Origin: Bacteroidota bacterium
GTDB taxonomy: Bacteria > CLD3 > SB21
Direction: 5' to 3'
Assembly (NCBI GenBank): GCA_020438245.1
Contig: JAGQUY010000166.1
Coordinates: 1-7,782 of the forward strand
Length of the DNA stretch: 7,782 nt
Shown here: positions 1-6,056 of the stretch, in pieces
How the letters are laid out: each line of letters starts with the position of its first letter
Position numbering within the stretch: the first letter of the stretch is position 1
Translations under genes and position numbers: made by a program
The notes under the pieces: model-generated
Told to the model about the DNA's origin: nothing
The model's input: only the letters and a program-made list of their open reading frames with translations
The model's database searches: none

Positions 1-732
1 GACCGTATTCATCATCCCGCAGGCACAACCAAACAGTCGAGGTTTGCCGGTCAGGAATGCATGGTATTGGAAAGCGAGGATGTTGATTCTCCTTGGCGAT
101 TCTATTACGATTCCAACGGCCATCCATTGGGTATGGAAAAAGTGCGTAAGGAACAAGCCAATATCTCCTTCCAGTTCGATGATTGGCGAAGAGTCTCAGG
201 TATCTTGTTACCCTTTACGGTTTTTATTGATGACGGTGACCGAAAGTTTCAGTATCGCTATTCCAGCATAAAATTCAACGAAGGATCCATGTCGGATTTG
301 CGGGCCCCGGAAGAGGTCTTGACGGATGAACAGAAACTATTGCGCCTTCATCGCATTGCCATGGATGATCATTGGTTTGGCCGAACGGCCGGCATACGAT
401 CCGTTCGAAGCGATTCGATGGTGATCTTGAGCGACGGCGATGTGTATACAATGACCGGAGAGGAATTCGACGCCGCGTTGGATCGTATTATGAAAAGCCG
501 CGATTATACGGTCTACGACGATCTGATTCGCCCGATCGTCACGATTTCCGAAGATGGGACCCTTGGATGGGTCATCGCTCACATTTCTGCCGAAGGAATA
601 CGTTTTGATAGCAGCGGTGTGCCGAACGCTCCGCTTGCGTTTGTCACCGCCTGGGTTGAGTTATACGAAAAAGCACAAGGACAATGGCGTTTGACCGGAA
701 ATGTCGCCAACTTCCGTCCGGGGAGAAAATAG
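1..732 (+). CDS. LolA-like / NTF2 (SnoaL)-like two-domain protein, 5' end missing
   Basis: The reading frame is open from the first base, so the gene begins upstream; 243 residues are visible. Residues 1 to about 95 resemble the C-terminal half of outer-membrane lipoprotein-sorting-type (LolA/LolB fold) proteins: alternating beta-type segments, then DDWRRVSGILLPF (60-72) and YRYSSIKFN (85-93), a pattern common in such proteins. Residues about 107-243 resemble an NTF2/SnoaL/DUF4440-type domain: LLRLHRIAMDDHW (113-125), then YDDL.RP....EDGTLGWVI, then AWVELYEKAQGQWRLTGN near the C-terminus, the usual final strands of that fold. The ATG at 61 is internal and should not be taken as the start. The protein is likely exported, but the signal sequence would lie outside the window. 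No catalytic residues can be assigned; the function is unknown. A 197-nt gap separates it from the next gene. Confidence 0.85.
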   Translation, partial: DRIHHPAGTTKQSRFAGQECMVLESEDVDSPWRFYYDSNGHPLGMEKVRKEQANISFQFDDWRRVSGILLPFTVFIDDGDRKFQYRYSSIKFNEGSMSDLRAPEEVLTDEQKLLRLHRIAMDDHWFGRTAGIRSVRSDSMVILSDGDVYTMTGEEFDAALDRIMKSRDYTVYDDLIRPIVTISEDGTLGWVIAHISAEGIRFDSSGVPNAPLAFVTAWVELYEKAQGQWRLTGNVANFRPGRK

Positions 733-785
733 AACGGCGGGAAAAGCGAAGTTCATATTTCGATCAACTAATTTTGTAGATATTA

Positions 786-820
786 TTGTCACGTCGCCAT
801 TCGTCACTTTTCATCGTCAC
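786..820 (+). repeat. Three short direct repeats, YTGTCAC / TCGTCAC
   Basis: TTGTCAC at 786-792, TCGTCAC at 801-807 and TCGTCAC at 814-820 are direct repeats with start-to-start spacings of 15 and 13 bp. They lie 45-80 bp upstream of the TATAAT at 865. Spacing of just over one helical turn could suit a regulator binding side by side, but short repeats like this also arise by chance. No regulator gene is present in the window. Confidence 0.25.
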
Positions 821-841
821 AGTTGTTCCAGGCTCTGCAGG

Positions 842-870
842 TGGAACGCGTGTTTGGGAGAGTATATAAT
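842..870 (+). promoter_or_regulatory. Possible promoter for the methyltransferase pair
   Basis: A perfect TATAAT lies at 865-870. The -35 position 17 bp upstream (842-847, TGGAAC) matches TTGACA at only three of six positions. Transcription would begin near 877 and give a leader of about 50 nt before the GTG at 930. The strong -10 and weak -35 would suit an activator-dependent promoter, with the repeats at 786-820 as one possible site. This is inference from consensus matching only. Confidence 0.35.
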
Positions 871-929
871 TGGGAGACTATTGGAATAGGATATCATTCT
901 TGATGATAAATTTGTAGGACTTGGCAACT

Positions 930-1520
930 GTGTGGAACGAACGGTACGCCGACAAGGAGTATGTATACGGCACGGAGCCGAACACTTTCCTTGCCGAACA
1001 GGCGTCCCTGCTAATAAATCCCGTACTGTCCCTCGCCGAGGGCGAAGGCCGGAACGCGGTCTTTCTTGCGACCAGGGGATTGACCGTGCATGGCGTCGAT
1101 GGATCGGAAGTGGGCCTTGCCAAAGCGCGGGCACTTGCCAAGTCACGCGGAGTGGAAATTCAAACCGACGTCGTCGACCTCGCCCTGTTTGAACCGGCCG
1201 CGAATCATTACGGATCGGTCATCTCGATTTCCGCCCACTTGCCAAGCGCAATCCGAAGCCGTTTGTACCCGCTGGTCGAACAATGTCTGAAGCCGGGCGG
1301 CATCCTTCTCCTCGAAGCCTATTCCGAAGCACAGCTCAATCGCGACACCGGCGGACCGAAAGACCCGGACATGCTCATGTCCATGGCGAAAATCAAACAT
1401 GAATTTCCGAATTTCGAGCCTGTCGTACTTCGGGAACTCGAACGGGAAATGCATGAAGGAAAATACCACAACGGGCTGGCTTGCGTCGTACAGTTTATCG
1501 GCAAGAAAAAGACTAAATAG
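930..1520 (+). CDS. Class I SAM-dependent methyltransferase (TPMT/TehB-like small soluble type)
   Basis: This encodes a 196-residue soluble methyltransferase. The N-terminus WNERYADKEYVYGTEPN (2-18) and the glycine-rich SAM loop LAEGEGRNAVFLA (35-47) are typical of a widespread small family close to thiopurine/tellurite methyltransferases. VHGVDGS (53-59) supplies the acidic residue expected to bind the SAM ribose, and LKPGGILLLEAY (120-131) is the post-motif strand. The C-terminal EREMHEGKYHNGLACVVQ pattern is also characteristic. The natural substrate is unknown; relatives are thought to act on small thiols or metalloids. I chose GTG at 930 because family members usually start MW(D/N)ERY and because AGGA at 916-919 is then well spaced. 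TTG at 921 would add three residues (a Met-Ala-Thr extension) but sits almost on top of that site. The next methyltransferase begins 4 nt after the stop. Confidence 0.9.
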   Translation: MWNERYADKEYVYGTEPNTFLAEQASLLINPVLSLAEGEGRNAVFLATRGLTVHGVDGSEVGLAKARALAKSRGVEIQTDVVDLALFEPAANHYGSVISISAHLPSAIRSRLYPLVEQCLKPGGILLLEAYSEAQLNRDTGGPKDPDMLMSMAKIKHEFPNFEPVVLRELEREMHEGKYHNGLACVVQFIGKKKTK

Positions 1521-1524
1521 TTTT

Positions 1525-2157
1525 ATGTACACCACCATAGTCATACTTGCCTTTCTTGCTGCATTTCTCATAGCGTGGCGTTTCGCCTCCCGCCGGGAAT
1601 CGCTGCCCTGCCCTGTCTGGCTTCGCTGGCTCGTGGAAATCGACAACCCTTTCACAAGAATCAGCCGGGCGGCCGTCATCATCGAACATCTTGATGTGCA
1701 CCCGGGTATGGCTGTATTGGATGTCGGCTGCGGACCGGGCCGGTTAACCCTGCCGCTTGCAAAAAGAGTTGGCAGTAACGGAAGAATCGTGGCTGTCGAT
1801 ATTCAGGCAGGCATGTTGAACGCGGCGAAGGTGAAGGCTGAAAAGGCCGGGCTGGCCAACATTCAGTATGTTCAAGCAGGCGCCGGAGAGGGCAAACTCG
1901 ACAAGAACTGCTTTGACCGTGCCATACTGGTTACCGTACTCGGTGAAATACCGGATCGGGAGTCCGCACTGAAAGAGATCTTTGGCGCACTGAAACCTGG
2001 CGGTGTACTGTCGATTACCGAAATCGTATTCGATCCCCACTATCAGAGCCAACGCACCGTTCGAAGACTTGCAATTCAAAGCGGCTTTATTGAAAAGGAC
2101 CATTTTGGAAATGTCGCCGCATTTACACTGAACTTTGTAAAACCCGCAGCCGGTTAA
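1525..2157 (+). CDS. Membrane-anchored class I SAM-dependent methyltransferase (UbiE-like)
   Basis: This encodes 210 residues: one N-terminal membrane helix (about 4-20), a basic stretch (FASRRES), a CPVWLRWL segment (29-36) and a Rossmann-type methyltransferase domain. Motif I is VLDVGCGPG (64-72); VAVDIQ (89-94) carries the acidic residue for SAM; FDRAILVTVLGEIPDRE (130-146) and LKPGGVLSITEI complete the core. The C-terminal FGNVAAFTLNF is typical of this membrane-anchored family. The catalytic domain should lie on the cytoplasmic face, suggesting a lipid or membrane-bound substrate, but none is established. ATG 1525 is 4 nt after the previous stop and has no strong ribosome binding site of its own, which suggests translational coupling. 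An upstream in-frame extension to 1399 lies inside the previous gene and would put residues before the membrane helix, so I rejected it. Confidence 0.9.
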   Translation: MYTTIVILAFLAAFLIAWRFASRRESLPCPVWLRWLVEIDNPFTRISRAAVIIEHLDVHPGMAVLDVGCGPGRLTLPLAKRVGSNGRIVAVDIQAGMLNAAKVKAEKAGLANIQYVQAGAGEGKLDKNCFDRAILVTVLGEIPDRESALKEIFGALKPGGVLSITEIVFDPHYQSQRTVRRLAIQSGFIEKDHFGNVAAFTLNFVKPAAG

Positions 2158-2223
2158 AAGCGGACTTCAAGAAGGTAGTGCATATCAAACCGAGGTTGCC
2201 GGATTCGTCTGTTTTCTTTCTTC

Positions 2224-2252
2224 TTGGCAATTGGGGCCGAAGCTGCTAAATT
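2224..2252 (+). promoter_or_regulatory. Possible sigma70-type promoter for the GlsB-like gene
   Basis: TTGGCA (2224-2229, five of six matches to TTGACA) is separated by exactly 17 bp from TAAATT (2247-2252, four of six matches to TATAAT). It would start transcription near 2259 and give a leader of about 49 nt. Homologous stress proteins are often under general stress sigma factors, which may read the same kind of -10 element. This is a consensus match only. Confidence 0.35.
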
Positions 2253-2307
2253 TCACTGTACTTCCTTCATTCAAAATTCATCCAACTTTAGACAACGGAG
2301 GATCGCC

Positions 2308-2559
2308 ATGGATCTCAAGAGTTTGGTAATTCTATTACTGATCGGTCTCGCAGCGGGCTGGCTTGCCGGGAAAATCATGAAGGGTCGCGGGTTTGGCCCC
2401 ATCGGGGATCTTGTTGTCGGCGTTATCGGCGCGTTCCTGGGCGGATGGCTCTTCGGCGTGCTTGGCCTTACGCTCGGCGGGATTATCGGATCCCTAATCA
2501 TGGCGCTCGTGGGTGCGCTTATTCTATTGTACGTCGTACGATTAGTAAAAAAAGGCTGA
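2308..2559 (+). CDS. GlsB/YeaQ/YmgE family stress-response membrane protein
   Basis: This encodes an 83-residue, very hydrophobic and glycine-rich protein. Three membrane helices are visible at about 5-22, 33-53 and 55-78. The pattern LAAGWLAGKIMKGRGFGPIG (14-33), then D...GVIGAFLGGWLFG, is the hallmark of the family historically called transglycosylase-associated protein (YeaQ/YmgE in Escherichia coli, GlsB in Firmicutes). The length is normal. Family members sit in the cytoplasmic membrane, are commonly induced by general stress, and have no proven enzymatic activity. The start is well supported: CGGAGGA at 2296-2302 lies 5 nt before the ATG. An in-frame extension upstream to 2224 lacks family features. 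It appears to be a stand-alone gene, with 150 nt before it and 116 nt after it. Confidence 0.93.
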   Translation: MDLKSLVILLLIGLAAGWLAGKIMKGRGFGPIGDLVVGVIGAFLGGWLFGVLGLTLGGIIGSLIMALVGALILLYVVRLVKKG

Positions 2560-2601
2560 CGTCGTCGCTGTTTTCTGAAAAGATCCGGTCCACCAATCTT
2601 C

Positions 2602-2619
2602 CAAGGATCTGATTCCTTG
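2602..2619 (+). terminator. Small hairpin after the GlsB-like gene
   Basis: CAAGGA (2602-2607) and TCCTTG (2614-2619) form a 6-bp stem with a 6-nt loop in the 116-nt gap before the DinB gene. No T tract follows, so it is at best a weak or factor-dependent termination signal and could be chance. Confidence 0.2.
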
Positions 2620-2675
2620 TCAACAGCCGGCACAATTCACCGAGCCAACAATCGATGAATCATCTCGGAGGAATC

Positions 2676-3254
2676 ATGAATCGTTCACTCGCTTTTGCAA
2701 TTCTATTCAGTCTGCAGGTCTTTTCAGTTGCTGCGCAGAACGCGTTGCCCTACCGGGAAGTGCCCGATTATCCCGAGAAGTATAATGCCGGGACAGTTGC
2801 GGCGAGGGTAATCGATGGATTGGGATTTCGATTTTACTGGGCAACCGAGGGTTTAAGACCTGAGGACTTGGCCTACCGGCCCACCAAGGAGGCGCGTTCT
2901 TCGGAAGAAACGATCGACCACATCTATTCCATGAGCAAATCGATAGCCAATGCCACTCAGGGCCTCGTCAATGTGCGTTCGGAAGACACCTTGAGTTTTC
3001 TTGTGAAGAGAGAAAGAACACTTAACTATTTGAAGACGGCTAGCGACATACTGAAGCAAACCGAAAGCCTGGATTCCCTGAAAATCATTTACGAGAATCC
3101 GAATGGAAGAACAGAATTTCCTTTTTGGAATCATTTGAATGGACCGATCGCGGATTGTATCTGGCACGTCGGACAACTTGTTACCTTCAGGCGATCCTCC
3201 GGAAATCCGATTTCGTCAAAAGTCAGTTTTTTTACGGGTAAGGTCAGGGATTAG
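2676..3254 (+). CDS. Exported DinB-family (DinB_2-like) protein
   Basis: This encodes 192 residues. Residues 1-20 form a Sec-type signal peptide: NR near the N-terminus, a hydrophobic core (LAFAILFSLQVFSV), and AA-Q with likely cleavage after A20. The mature part is the four-helix DinB/YfiT-like fold, with TIDHIYSMSKSI around H82, and FPFWNHLNGPIADCIWHVGQ then FRRSSGNP near the C-terminus. This fold normally binds a divalent metal through three histidines, with HxxxH in the last helix. Here the last helix reads D160-xxx-H164, so the site would be H82/D160/H164. Members include thiol-dependent transferases and many proteins of unknown role; no reaction can be assigned. I chose ATG 2676 over ATG 2655 because GGAGGAA (2667-2673) immediately precedes it and the signal peptide then starts cleanly. 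It converges on the minus-strand hydrolase, with 25 nt between stops. Confidence 0.85.
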   Translation: MNRSLAFAILFSLQVFSVAAQNALPYREVPDYPEKYNAGTVAARVIDGLGFRFYWATEGLRPEDLAYRPTKEARSSEETIDHIYSMSKSIANATQGLVNVRSEDTLSFLVKRERTLNYLKTASDILKQTESLDSLKIIYENPNGRTEFPFWNHLNGPIADCIWHVGQLVTFRRSSGNPISSKVSFFTGKVRD

Positions 3255-3268
3255 TCGTGTTTCCTGGG

Positions 3269-3291
3269 TCCGTGGATTTCTAATCCACGGA
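3269..3291. terminator. Perfect inverted repeat between convergent genes, possible bidirectional terminator
   Basis: TCCGTGGATT (3269-3278) and AATCCACGGA (3282-3291) form a perfect 10-bp stem with a 3-nt loop. The repeat lies 14 nt after the DinB stop, and the loop contains part of the stop codon of the minus-strand hydrolase (3280-3282). Its position between converging genes fits a shared terminator, but no T tract follows on either strand. Termination would therefore need a factor, or the hairpin may protect the transcript ends. Confidence 0.5.
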
Positions 3292-4317
3292 ATTCCACCA
3301 TGATATCGATGTTTTATCCGCAAGTGTGACTAGTTCCCCCACTCTTGGAGTCAATATCGGCAACCGCTTCATCGCCGCCTCTCGCACAAACCGCTGAACA
3401 GGCTCTTTCCATGAATGTTGAGCCAACGCGAATCCACCCCAGTGCACAGGCATCGCCTTCGCAACCTTGGCGTCCAACGCAGCCTGCACACTTTCCTCCG
3501 GGAACATGTGAATTTGATGCCAGTTCTCATTGTATTGACCGCACTCCATCAAGCCAAAATCGAACGGGCCAAGTTTTTTTCCAATTTCCTTGAAATGAGG
3601 GCCGTAGCCGCTATCGCCGCTGAAGTAGATGTTTTCCTTCTCCGTTTTGAGAACCCACCCTCCCCACAAAGATTTTGCTCGATCGGTGAGACCACGTCCT
3701 GAAAAATGACGCGTCGGAGTGAAGGTGATGGAAAGGTTTCCAAACAGATGCGTATTCCACCAATCGAATTCCGTTATCTTCGACGGATCGATTCCCCAAT
3801 TGATCAGATGCCGCGCAACGCCCAGCGCGACGAAGAAGTGGCCGGTTTTTTGTCGCAATTTTTTGATGCTGGCAAGATCCAGGTGATCGTAATGATCATG
3901 AGTCAGCAGAACCAAATCAACCGGCGGCACCTCGTCGAGAATATTCAGCGTGTGTTTCGAAAATCGGCGCACAGAAAACGGTGCCGTGGGTGCCGCATCG
4001 GAGCCGAACATCGGATCGATAAGGATTGTCGTATTTGCCATTCGCATCAAGACGGCAGAATGACCGTACCAAACCAGCTTGGCAAGTTTTGAAGAAGATA
4101 CAAATTCGCTTTGCAGAAACGGTATCACCGGAATTGGTGCCCTGGGAACGCGTCCTTTTCCCTTACAAAGTTGTTTGTAGAGCAATTTCGGCACTTTGTG
4201 GAAATGAATCTGCAAGGTGGTTTCCACAAGATTCATGAATCTGTCATTTTTCCAGTTTGGCGATTGGGAATATCGCTCGATCAGACGCTTGGTTACTCTG
4301 CCGCCGAATTGTTTCAT
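3280..4317 (-). CDS. MBL-fold metallo-hydrolase, NAPE-PLD/RomA-like
   Basis: This encodes 345 residues with no signal peptide. The full metallo-beta-lactamase-fold metal set is visible: THDHYDHLD (139-147) gives H140, H142, D144 and H145; PTRH gives H204; FSGDSGYGP gives D235; and PVHWGG gives H292. The order and spacing match the N-acyl-phosphatidylethanolamine phospholipase D type with two zinc ions. An upstream LVWYGHSAVLMRM segment (81-93) leads into ILIDPMFG, also typical. Bacterial members are annotated as MBL-fold hydrolases or RomA; a phospholipid or other phosphodiester substrate is likely but not shown. ATG at 4317 is chosen because MKQFGGR is the common N-terminus and GAAAGG precedes it by 5 nt. 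A longer frame to 4365 would add 16 residues unlike the family. It is divergent from the VOC gene and convergent with the DinB gene. Confidence 0.92.
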   Translation of the reverse strand: MKQFGGRVTKRLIERYSQSPNWKNDRFMNLVETTLQIHFHKVPKLLYKQLCKGKGRVPRAPIPVIPFLQSEFVSSSKLAKLVWYGHSAVLMRMANTTILIDPMFGSDAAPTAPFSVRRFSKHTLNILDEVPPVDLVLLTHDHYDHLDLASIKKLRQKTGHFFVALGVARHLINWGIDPSKITEFDWWNTHLFGNLSITFTPTRHFSGRGLTDRAKSLWGGWVLKTEKENIYFSGDSGYGPHFKEIGKKLGPFDFGLMECGQYNENWHQIHMFPEESVQAALDAKVAKAMPVHWGGFALAQHSWKEPVQRFVREAAMKRLPILTPRVGELVTLADKTSISWWNSVD

Positions 4318-4348
4318 ACAGACCTTTCGTTGAAATTGACAGAACCAG

Positions 4349-4375
4349 AATATAACCCAACGCATCCGGGTTCAA
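4349..4375 (-). promoter_or_regulatory. Possible promoter for the MBL hydrolase
   Basis: Read on the minus strand, TTGAAC (4375-4370) is followed 15 bp later by TATATT (4354-4349). The -10 has five of six consensus matches, but the spacing is shorter than the ideal 17. The -10 ends 31 nt before the ATG at 4317. The element is back to back with the candidate promoter for the VOC gene. This rests on consensus matching only. Confidence 0.3.
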
Positions 4376-4388
4376 TATATTTGTTTTT

Positions 4389-4417
4389 TGGAATGGATTG
4401 ACTAGGTTTGATACAAT
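4389..4417 (+). promoter_or_regulatory. Possible promoter for the VOC gene
   Basis: TTGGAA (4389-4394) and TACAAT (4412-4417) are separated by 17 bp, with four and five of six consensus matches. The ATG at 4455 is 37 nt beyond the -10. A TTGACT at 4398 is closer to the -35 consensus but sits only 8 bp from TACAAT, so it cannot serve this -10. Confidence 0.35.
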
Positions 4418-4454
4418 CCGTGAAGCTGTTTTTTATAAAAAAGTCAAAGAAATC

Positions 4455-4877
4455 ATGAAACAGTCCATTATTCACATTGCACTGATTGTGAGGGATTACG
4501 ACGAGGCTATCCAATTCTATACGGTAAAGCTCAAGTTCGAGCTCTTGGAAGATACCTATCAGACAGATCAGCAGAAACGCTGGGTGGTTGTATCCCCTCC
4601 GGGCTCAACCGGGGTTACCTTGCTACTTGCCAAGGCAACGAGTCCGGAACAAGAAGCTCTTATTGGCAACCAATCGGGCGGGCGAGTATTTCTTTTTCTA
4701 AACAGCGACGATTTTTGGCGAGACTATAAGGACCTGAATTCAAAAGGAATCAAGTTTATCCGGGAACCAAAAGAAGAACCGTACGGGACCGTAGCTGTTT
4801 TCGAAGATCTGTACGGAAATCTCTGGGATCTTCTGCAACTTCGGGACGATCACCCTTTATCCGGTAGAGGCATCTGA
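4455..4877 (+). CDS. VOC family (glyoxalase/bleomycin-resistance fold) protein
   Basis: This encodes 140 residues forming two beta-alpha-beta-beta-beta modules. The first begins IIHIALIVRDYDEAIQFYT (5-23), with H7 in the usual first metal-ligand position. RWVVVSPPGSTGVTLLLAKA (42-61) and the GGRVFLFLNSDDFWRDY segment follow, and the end of the second module is EEPYGTVAVFEDLYGNLWDL (107-126). This combination marks a common, highly conserved bacterial VOC subfamily. The VOC superfamily includes glyoxalase I, ring-cleaving dioxygenases and antibiotic-binding proteins, so the reaction cannot be named. The GNLWDLLQ end places Asp where many glyoxalases carry the last Glu ligand, which leaves metal binding uncertain. 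ATG 4455 starts the conserved N-terminus; an in-frame TTG at 4398 adds 19 residues outside the family. Its ribosome binding site is weak (AAAGAAA). It is divergent from the MBL hydrolase across 137 nt. Confidence 0.92.
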   Translation: MKQSIIHIALIVRDYDEAIQFYTVKLKFELLEDTYQTDQQKRWVVVSPPGSTGVTLLLAKATSPEQEALIGNQSGGRVFLFLNSDDFWRDYKDLNSKGIKFIREPKEEPYGTVAVFEDLYGNLWDLLQLRDDHPLSGRGI

Positions 4878-5055
4878 CGAACATTGAGTGAACCGGTTGG
4901 GGCGGAGATTGCTTTTCGGTATTAGCAGCTTTAGGATGCATGAACGACCTCTGGCGTTTCCGGTTTGCGATTCTATTTTGTTTTTCGTCAGGTATTGGGT
5001 AGATTTTTCTCGAACCAATATACACACTCAGGTACTTATTGAAAGGACGTACGCC

Positions 5056-5499
5056 ATGTCATCTCCTCCGAAATGGTATATGCCTGTAACCATTGCTGCT
5101 CTGTTGTGGAATCTTCTGGGGTGCCTCGCCTATCTGAGCGACGTGATGTTGACTCCCGATGATATTGCGAAAATGAGTGCCGATCTGCAGGAACTTTATG
5201 CATCCAGAACGGCATGGGCTGTTGCTGCAACCGCTATCGCGGTCTGGGGCGGAGCGGCGGGCTCCCTCGGTTTGATTCTTCGAAAAACCTGGGCTTTGCC
5301 TTTGCTCATCGCTTCATTGGCAGGTATCCTTGTTCAAGATTTTGGACTCTTCGTACTGACGAACGCAGCATCTGTGGCCGGCCCGGCGGCTTTCGTAACG
5401 CAGGGAATTGTGTTTGTAGTCGGTATCGGGCTGGTCATGCTGGCCCGATCGGCAAAGGCACAAGGCTGGATTCCAAAGCAAACAGCATCAATGAACTGA
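5056..5499 (+). CDS. Conserved four-helix membrane protein of unknown function
   Basis: This encodes 147 residues with four predicted membrane helices at about 9-28, 52-75, 79-101 and 111-130. The N-terminus PPKWYMPVTIAALLWNLLGC (4-23), a soluble loop (about 29-51) with DDIAKMSADLQELYASRTAW, and RKTWALPLLIASLAGILVQD (76-95) resemble a family of small membrane proteins. Some databases label that family sugar transporters without good reason; nothing here indicates a transported substrate. ATG 5056 is supported by GAAAGGA at 5041-5047, 8 nt away. The frame stays open to 4888, but that part is not hydrophobic and lacks a ribosome binding site. A weak TTGGGT (4995-5000) and TATACA (5019-5024), 18 bp apart, could be its promoter. 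Confidence 0.85.
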   Translation: MSSPPKWYMPVTIAALLWNLLGCLAYLSDVMLTPDDIAKMSADLQELYASRTAWAVAATAIAVWGGAAGSLGLILRKTWALPLLIASLAGILVQDFGLFVLTNAASVAGPAAFVTQGIVFVVGIGLVMLARSAKAQGWIPKQTASMN

Positions 5500-5591
5500 T
5501 TTCAACCAAAGTCACCGGGTACATTGAATTTTTTCGGAATGCACAAAGGTCATTGCACCTCAGTAGACACGGATAACGAGAAGAGACCAAT

Positions 5592-6035
5592 ATGGAGGTT
5601 ACGAAGGAACCCGTTGTAAATGCCCAGCTGCTCATTCGCAGACCTGTTGGCGAAGTGTTTGAAGCGTTTGTAGATCCGGCCATTACATCCAGATTTTGGT
5701 TCACCAAGAGCACTGGGCGCTTGACGGCAGGGCAGGAAGTCACCTGGGAATGGGAAATGTACGGCGCTTCTTCGAAAGTCTTGGTTAAAGCGGTTGAACA
5801 GAATTCCAGAATCCTTATCGAATGGGGCGATCCGCCGAATCCTGTTGAATGGCAATTCATTGCGCGACCGGATAACACAACGCTTGTGGTTATTAAAACC
5901 TGGGGGTTCACCGGAACCGGAGATGAAATTGTCGCCAGGGCCATTGATTCCATGGGAGGTTTCACTTCGCTGTTGGCGGGACTGAAGGCGCTCCTTGAGC
6001 ATAAGGTGGAATTGAATCTGGTGGCGGATCATTGA
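5592..6035 (+). CDS. SRPBCC / AHSA1-type protein
   Basis: This encodes 147 residues, the usual length for a single START-like (Bet v1-fold) domain. RRPVGEVFEAFVDPAITSRF (16-35) followed by WFTKSTGRLTAGQEVTWEWE (36-55) is the classic opening of AHSA1-like proteins, the bacterial relatives of the Hsp90 ATPase activator. The fold makes a deep hydrophobic ligand pocket, and bacterial members are generally regarded as lipid or small-molecule binders; the ligand here is unknown. The long C-terminal helix is MGGFTSLLAGLKALLEHKVE (121-140). The ATG at 5592 has only a modest purine-rich site (GAGAAGAGA) upstream. It is 92 nt after the membrane protein gene and 21 nt before the methyltransferase gene, with which it is probably co-transcribed. 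Confidence 0.9.
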   Translation: MEVTKEPVVNAQLLIRRPVGEVFEAFVDPAITSRFWFTKSTGRLTAGQEVTWEWEMYGASSKVLVKAVEQNSRILIEWGDPPNPVEWQFIARPDNTTLVVIKTWGFTGTGDEIVARAIDSMGGFTSLLAGLKALLEHKVELNLVADH

Positions 6036-6056
6036 AGTTATGTCGACAGGAGAATC

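Noticed and set aside
3706..4092. Plus-strand 128-codon open frame
   Set aside because: It is antisense to the catalytic region of the MBL hydrolase, whose full metal-binding set is visible. Its translation shows no recognisable pattern.
4420..4458. 12-codon GTG-started leader overlapping the VOC start as ATGA
   Set aside because: It has no ribosome binding site and its sequence is only a lysine-rich reading of an A/T-rich leader; chance is the simplest explanation.
4888..5055. N-terminal extension of the four-helix membrane protein
   Set aside because: The frame is open, but it lacks a ribosome binding site at its start and has no family-like sequence. The ATG at 5056 has a clear ribosome binding site.
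4878..5055. Possible RNA gene or terminator in the gap after the VOC gene
   Set aside because: Apart from a short AACCGGTT palindrome and a weak promoter-like pair at 4995-5024, I see no stable hairpin with a T tract and no tRNA-like arms.
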